From contig DVMC01000045.1 of the NCBI GenBank assembly GCA_018715165.1, positions 1-16,471 on the forward strand: a DNA stretch of 16,471 bases, written 5' to 3'. Of the stretch, positions 12,813-16,471 are shown piece by piece. Source of the stretch: Limiplasma pullistercoris. GTDB lineage: Bacteria > Bacillota > Clostridia > Christensenellales > Aristaeellaceae. Under the pieces are notes generated by a model. That model worked only from the letters and a program-made list of their open reading frames with translations, searched no databases and was not told the origin of the DNA. The number at the start of each line of letters is the position of its first letter. Within the stretch, counting starts at the first letter, position 1. The translations under genes and the position numbers were made by a program.

Positions 12813-14750
12813 ATGAATCCCTACTATCCCACGCTTTTCAGCCCCTGCAAGATCGGCAACGTCGTCATCAAAAACCGCATCTGCAAAGCGCCCCAAACCA
12901 CGGGGCTGAGCCACATGGACGGCACCGTCTCCTCCCGGCTGGTCCGCTGCTATGAGGACCTGGCGCGCGGCGAAGTGGGCATGATCATCGTGGAATACGC
13001 CTACGTGGACCGCAAGTGCAGCAAGTCCGCCTCCAACCAGCTGGGCATCTGTGATGATGAATACATCGTGGGCCTGGGCTGGCTGGCCGATACCATCAAG
13101 AACCTCGACTGCGTGCCCTGCATCCAGATCGAGCACTGCGGACGCCAGCGCTTTCTGGGTCCGCCGATGAAATCCGCCTCTTCCAATCCCTGGCCGCTGA
13201 TGTATGAGCGCTACGGCAAGGCCGCCATCCCGGAAGAGCTGACCATCGAGGAGATCGACCAGCTGGTGGAGGATTTCGGCAAGGCCGCATGGCGTGCAAA
13301 GACCGCCGGCTTCCAGGTGGTGGAGATCCACGGCGCGCACGGCTACCTCATCACCAACTTCCTCTCGCCCTTCACCAACCAGCGGCGCGACTGGTACGGC
13401 GGCAGCCGGGAGAACCGCTTCCGCTTCCTGGAGCAGGTTTTCAAGCGCTGCAAGGAGTACGTGGGCGAGGACTTCCCCATCATCGTGCGCCTGAGCGGCA
13501 CGGATTACGAGCCGGGCGGCATGACCATCGAGGATACCATCTATTATGCCAAGCGCCTGGAGGAGCTGGGCTGCGCGGCCATTGACGTCAGCGGCGGCGA
13601 CCACCACCAGATGATCCACCAGGTCACGCCCATGCAGCTCTCGCGCGGCCACAACGTCTGGGCGGCCGAGGCCATCAAAAAGGAAGTCGGCATCCCGGTG
13701 TTCGCCACCGGCTCCATCACCCAGCCGGATTATGCCGAGGAGATCCTCGCCAGCGGCAAGGCGGATTTCATCAGCATGGGCCGGCCCCTGCTGGCGGACC
13801 CCTACTGGGCCAAGAAGGCCATGGAAGGCCATGCCGAGGATATCTCCCCCTGCATCCGCTGCAACGAAGGCTGTCTGGACCGCGGCAATCACCTGGGCAA
13901 GTCCATCAACTGCACTATGAACCCCACGCTGGGCTTTGAGGACGCGCTGGCCATCCGGCCGGCTGAAACGCCCAAAAAAGTCGCCGTGGTGGGCGGCGGT
14001 CCCGCCGGTCTGAAGGCCGCCGATACCGCCGCGCTGCGCGGGCATGAGGTGACCCTGTTTGAAAAGCGGGCGCTGGGCGGATACCTGCATGAGGCTTCCT
14101 ATCCCGAATTCAAGGCCGATATCCGGGACGCGCTCAAATACCTGGTCACGCAGGTGAACAAGCACGGCGTGAAGGTCGTGGAAAAAGAAGCCGCCCTGGA
14201 GGACCTGAAGGGCTTTGACGCGGTGATTGTGGCTGCGGGAACCACGCCTGCCGGCCTGCGCGTTCCCGGCGCCGACCGCCCGGAGGTCAGCATCGCGGTG
14301 GATGCGCTTCGGCCCGACGGCATCCGTCCCACGGGTGAGATCGTGGTCATCGGCGGCGGCCTGATCGGCGTGGAAACCGCCATCCAGTTCAGCCGGACGG
14401 AAGGGAATCACGTGACCATCATCGAAATGCTGCCCCGGATCATGAACGGCTGTAGCGACTGCGACCACATCGTCTATACCGACTGGATCAGGGAAAAGAA
14501 CATCAGGGTCTGCACCTGCGCGCGCGTGACGGAGATCGGCGAGGAAGGCGTGACGTTCGAAGCCGGCGGACGGCGGCAGACCGTGCCCGCGGACCATGTG
14601 TTCCTGGCCACCGGCATGAAGCCCTGCGGCGGGTTGTATGAGCAGCTTTGCGCAGAGGGCGTGAAGGCATACATCGTGGGCGACTGCCAGACGCCCGGCA
14701 AGATCTACGACGCCATCCACAGCGGCTACAAGGCCGGCCTCAAGGTATAA
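12813..14750 (+). CDS. FMN/[4Fe-4S]/FAD oxidoreductase of the 2,4-dienoyl-CoA reductase / BaiCD family
   Basis: A 645-residue two-part flavoenzyme of normal length. Residues 1 to about 340 form an Old Yellow Enzyme TIM barrel binding FMN, with VEIHGAHGYLITNFLSPFTN (His 173, His 176) and RRDWYGGSRENR. Cys 347, 350, 354 and 367 (C-x2-C-x3-C-x12-C) form the [4Fe-4S] site. From about 389 there is an FAD-binding domain with VVGGGPAG (392-399) and a nested NAD(P)-binding domain with VIGGGLIG (512-519). Relatives reduce activated C=C bonds in dienoyl-CoAs, enoates and bile-acid intermediates (BaiCD, BaiH) or oxidise amines; the substrate here is unknown. ATG 12813 has GAAAGGAG 8 nt upstream, preferred to an upstream frame extension. 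It is alone in its transcript and followed by a terminator, consistent with an inducible anaerobic reductase. Confidence 0.9.
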   Translation: MNPYYPTLFSPCKIGNVVIKNRICKAPQTTGLSHMDGTVSSRLVRCYEDLARGEVGMIIVEYAYVDRKCSKSASNQLGICDDEYIVGLGWLADTIKNLDCVPCIQIEHCGRQRFLGPPMKSASSNPWPLMYERYGKAAIPEELTIEEIDQLVEDFGKAAWRAKTAGFQVVEIHGAHGYLITNFLSPFTNQRRDWYGGSRENRFRFLEQVFKRCKEYVGEDFPIIVRLSGTDYEPGGMTIEDTIYYAKRLEELGCAAIDVSGGDHHQMIHQVTPMQLSRGHNVWAAEAIKKEVGIPVFATGSITQPDYAEEILASGKADFISMGRPLLADPYWAKKAMEGHAEDISPCIRCNEGCLDRGNHLGKSINCTMNPTLGFEDALAIRPAETPKKVAVVGGGPAGLKAADTAALRGHEVTLFEKRALGGYLHEASYPEFKADIRDALKYLVTQVNKHGVKVVEKEAALEDLKGFDAVIVAAGTTPAGLRVPGADRPEVSIAVDALRPDGIRPTGEIVVIGGGLIGVETAIQFSRTEGNHVTIIEMLPRIMNGCSDCDHIVYTDWIREKNIRVCTCARVTEIGEEGVTFEAGGRRQTVPADHVFLATGMKPCGGLYEQLCAEGVKAYIVGDCQTPGKIYDAIHSGYKAGLKV

Positions 14751-14759
14751 CCGAAAAGC

Positions 14760-14785
14760 GGGGGAGGGGAAAATGCCCCTCCCCC
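14760..14785 (+). terminator. Hairpin terminator after the flavin oxidoreductase gene
   Basis: GGGGGAGGGG (14760-14769) and CCCCTCCCCC (14776-14785) form a perfect 10-bp stem with loop AAAATG, 9 bp after the stop codon. The tail TGTCTGT is a weak U-tract. Confidence 0.7.
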
Positions 14786-14846
14786 TGTCTGTACGCTGTG
14801 CATGGAAAGAACGCAAACAAAGGCGGTGCGCTCCGGCGGCGCCGCA

Positions 14847-14878
14847 AAAGCGGCCCTCCCTTCAAAGGGGGCCGCTTT
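14847..14878 (-). terminator. Hairpin at the 3' end of the SEDS-like gene, possible bidirectional terminator
   Basis: AAAGCGGCCC (14847-14856) pairs perfectly with GGGCCGCTTT (14869-14878). The stop codon of the minus-strand gene (14862-14864) lies in the loop. On the minus strand the stem ends in TTTT before GCGG. A-rich and T-rich edges on both sides could let it work in either direction. Confidence 0.55.
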
Positions 14879-15728
14879 CGCCTGCTTTCAGACGCCGGAT
14901 GACATAGGTGGCTGCCATCAGATAGCCGATGATGGGGGATGCGCCGCTGCCGATGACCGGCACCGGAAAGTCGCCGGTGCATGCGGCTGCCAGCAGCGCG
15001 GCATAGAACAGGAGATTTGCCGCGGAGACAAGGCGCGAGGATGTCCGGCACAGACCGGCCGCAAACGGACAAAACAGTATCATAAGGGAAAGCAGGCTCG
15101 CAATCTGCCAGCCCGACGCCTGCGCCAGTTCGAGAATCCCCTCCACCTGCAAAACCGGCGCAGGGGATTCCGGCCGCAGCCACGAGACCGCCGCAAGCAT
15201 GAGCAGGACAAACAGCACGGTTCCATAGAGCACGCTGTTTTTCCGGTCATGCCACAGCATGGGCACCATGGCCATGACCAGCGCGCCGCTCATGGAAGCG
15301 TCCGGCTGCAAAAACAGCGCCACGCCGGTCAGCAGGGCGCAGACATAGGCGGCGTGGGGCTTTCCGGCCATGAAAAGAATATCCATGCCGGTCAGCGCAA
15401 GGGGCATGAAAAGAAACGCCGCATGGAGGGCAAACGGGCCTACTTGAATCCACCGGTGGATTCCGTCCGTCCCTGAATCCAGAAAGGTGCAGCCGAGCGC
15501 GGCCAGGCATGCGAGCATGGCGGCATAGCCATGCCGGGCCTTTGGTTTTGCGGGGCGCGCGACGGACAAGTACACACCGAAACCCGCGCCCGGAATGAGC
15601 AATGCCGCGAGGTTTTGCAGATAGGCGGAGGTGGACACCCCATGAAGGCGCATCACAAGGCTCCCGATGAGCACGGCGGGCAGGGCCGACAAAACGGGGA
15701 CGGCGCTCCACAAGATCCGCTTTTTCAT
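14862..15728 (-). CDS. Short, diverged SEDS-family (FtsW/RodA/SpoVE-like) membrane protein
   Basis: A 288-residue protein with about eight or nine hydrophobic segments and no separate signal peptide. It resembles the SEDS peptidoglycan glycosyltransferases: GTDGIHRWIQVGPFALHAAF (86-105) matches the RWI-x-L-G-P-x-x-x-Q-P-S-E region but has HAAF in place of QPSE. QPDASMSGALVMA (141-153) matches Q-P-D-x-G-T-A-x-V. FPVPVIGSGASPIIGYL (254-270) matches the C-terminal L-P-F-x-S-Y-G-G-S-S signature. SEDS proteins are normally about 370-400 residues with 10 helices. The catalytic Asp of the large outer loop has no clear counterpart; Glu 197 in VEGILELAQ is the nearest position. It may be a non-catalytic or specialised paralogue (inference). 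Start ATG 15726-15728 (MKKRILWS) follows AGGAAAGGG at about 11 nt; the open frame upstream runs into the tRNA and is not real. Confidence 0.72.
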   Translation of the reverse strand: MKKRILWSAVPVLSALPAVLIGSLVMRLHGVSTSAYLQNLAALLIPGAGFGVYLSVARPAKPKARHGYAAMLACLAALGCTFLDSGTDGIHRWIQVGPFALHAAFLFMPLALTGMDILFMAGKPHAAYVCALLTGVALFLQPDASMSGALVMAMVPMLWHDRKNSVLYGTVLFVLLMLAAVSWLRPESPAPVLQVEGILELAQASGWQIASLLSLMILFCPFAAGLCRTSSRLVSAANLLFYAALLAAACTGDFPVPVIGSGASPIIGYLMAATYVIRRLKAGESGPL

Positions 15729-15777
15729 ATTGATCCACGCCCTTTCCTGACTTGTAATCCAGAAAGCCCTGACACAG

Positions 15778-15807
15778 AAAAATCCGTCCCTTTTGATTGA
15801 GACGGAT
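15778..15807 (-). terminator. Intrinsic terminator after tRNA-Leu
   Basis: On the minus strand ATCCGTC (15801-15807) pairs with GACGGAT (15782-15788), followed by TTTTT (15778-15782). It begins 3 bp after the tRNA CCA end, so the tRNA is probably a single-gene transcript. Confidence 0.8.
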
Positions 15808-15809
15808 GC

Positions 15810-15894
15810 TGGTGCTGAAAGCGGGACTCGAACCCGCACGCCCATAGGACAGGAGATTTTAAGTCTCCGGCGTCTGCCATTCCGCCATTTCAGC
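15810..15894 (-). tRNA. tRNA-Leu (anticodon UAA)
   Basis: The minus strand folds as a class II tRNA. The acceptor stem is GCTGAAA / TTTCAGC with A73 and an encoded CCA (15810-15812). The anticodon stem GGAGA / TCTCC has the 7-nt loop CTTAAAA, giving anticodon TAA. There is a long variable arm (GTCC-TAT-GGGC) as expected for leucine, and a T arm GCGGGTTCGAGTCCCGC. It reads UUA (and UUG) codons. Confidence 0.96.
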
Positions 15895-15907
15895 AACTAC
15901 GTATCCT

Positions 15908-15936
15908 ATTATCCTGCAAAACCGGCATGAAGTCAA
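15908..15936 (-). promoter_or_regulatory. Promoter of tRNA-Leu
   Basis: On the minus strand TTGACT (15931-15936), a 17-bp spacer, and GATAAT (15908-15913), 14 bp before the tRNA. The -35 box overlaps the stop codon of the upstream editing-protein gene. Confidence 0.75.
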
Positions 15937-16463
15937 GCGCGAATCGGAGGCGTCTCCTCCAGCGAAACCGCCACCGGCGATACGCCCATCAGCGGCAGCA
16001 CCCGCTCCCAAAACACCTGCTGCGAAAAAATCACGGTCGCCGCGTTGTCGCAGGGGTGGAAGGCGATGCGCGGCGTATCGCGCACGCCCGGCTCATAGCA
16101 CAGGGTGATTTCATGGGCCTTGTCAAACCACAGGCCCAAGGGGCTCACGCTCCCGCTGGTCAGATGCAGCCGGCCCTCCAGCGCGTCCTCCGGGGCAAAG
16201 CTCAGCCGGGACACGCCCAGCGCCTTGCTCACCACCGCCGTGCGAAACGGCGTGTGCGGCCTGAGCAGCATCAGGTAAAACTGCGTTTTTTGCCGGTTGC
16301 AAAGCAAAATGTTCTTGCACATGGTCACATCCGGCCCCAGAAAGGGCATGCGCAGGCAGTCGTCAATGGTAAAGGCGCGCTCATGCTCGTGAAGCTCGTA
16401 GGGAATGCCGTGATCATCCAGCAGGGAAAGCACCTCGCGCCGCGTGGAAAGCAGGTCCGTCAT
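15933..16463 (-). CDS. ProX/YbaK-type aminoacyl-tRNA editing protein
   Basis: A 176-residue protein of the YbaK/ProX superfamily, close by eye to the free-standing 'prolyl-tRNA synthetase associated domain' proteins (ProXp) that hydrolyse mischarged tRNA(Pro), typically Ala-tRNA(Pro). Landmarks are HEHERAFTIDDC near the start, MCKNILLCNRQKTQFYLM with the conserved lysine at 50, LGVSRLSFAPEDAL, and GSVSPLGL, the substrate-pocket glycine motif. The length fits the single-domain family. ATG 16461-16463 is used; a GTG directly before it (16464-16466) is also open, and the window ends 5 bp later, so the ribosome site and any further extension cannot be seen. Its stop overlaps the promoter of the tRNA-Leu gene. 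Confidence 0.85.
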   Translation of the reverse strand: MTDLLSTRREVLSLLDDHGIPYELHEHERAFTIDDCLRMPFLGPDVTMCKNILLCNRQKTQFYLMLLRPHTPFRTAVVSKALGVSRLSFAPEDALEGRLHLTSGSVSPLGLWFDKAHEITLCYEPGVRDTPRIAFHPCDNAATVIFSQQVFWERVLPLMGVSPVAVSLEETPPIRA

Positions 16464-16471
16464 CACCGTTC

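Noticed and set aside
12636..14816. 726-residue minus-strand open frame opposite the flavoenzyme gene
   Set aside because: No motifs, and it runs across the flavoenzyme's terminator and promoter; an antisense shadow.
14802..15476. 224-residue plus-strand open frame opposite the SEDS-like gene
   Set aside because: The minus-strand product has membrane segments and SEDS landmarks; this frame is charged low-complexity sequence without a ribosome site.
1..16471. CRISPR arrays, insertion sequences, phage genes or integrase/attachment sites
   Set aside because: No regularly spaced repeats, no transposase or integrase motifs, and no flanking direct repeats were seen at the tRNA; the tRNA 3' end is not duplicated within the window as far as I could read.

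Overview
The window looks like a chromosomal segment from a high-GC member of the Firmicutes, most likely an uncultured, probably anaerobic and gut-type Clostridia. The basis is strong AGGAGG-type ribosome binding sites, high GC (about 65% by eye), a DUF5107/TPR protein, an [Fe-S] dihydroxyacid-type dehydratase, a BaiCD-like Fe-S flavoenzyme and an Amidase_6 protein. This is family recognition from memory, not a database result, and I would not name a genus.

Layout. (1) 1-290: start of rpsF (ribosomal protein S6, minus strand, running off the left edge), with a good promoter and a leader hairpin. (2) 300-3350: a large minus-strand DUF5107-TPR gene that seems to have lost its 5' end. (3) 3519-9338: a catabolic block holding an aldose 1-epimerase (+), a minus-strand operon SMP-30 lactonase -> IlvD/Edd dehydratase -> RraA-type aldolase, a divergent AraC-family regulator (+) and a short-chain dehydrogenase (-). 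Together these encode mutarotation, oxidation, lactone opening, dehydration and aldol cleavage, which is a non-phosphorylative sugar oxidation route whose substrate cannot be read from sequence. (4) 9339-9721: a gene-poor divergent spacer with several hairpins that match no gene. (5) 9722-11662: an Amidase_6 protein and a MATE exporter (+). (6) 11669-12595: glutamyl-Q tRNA(Asp) synthetase (-). (7) 12813-14750: a 2,4-dienoyl-CoA reductase/BaiCD-type FMN/Fe-S/FAD oxidoreductase (+). (8) 14862-15728: a short, diverged SEDS (FtsW/RodA/SpoVE-like) membrane protein (-). (9) 15810-15894: tRNA-Leu(UAA) with its own promoter and terminator (-). (10) 15933-16463: a ProX/YbaK-type aminoacyl-tRNA editing protein (-), whose start is next to the right edge.

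The oddest points are these. The AraC reading frame has no stop of its own and runs about 840 nt antisense through the dehydrogenase gene. The DUF5107 gene has family-like coding sequence upstream of its first usable start. The small SEDS homologue keeps a degenerate C-terminal family signature. Several convergent gene pairs overlap or abut with no room for a terminator. No transporter, kinase or second dehydrogenase for the sugar pathway is present, so the pathway must be completed elsewhere.
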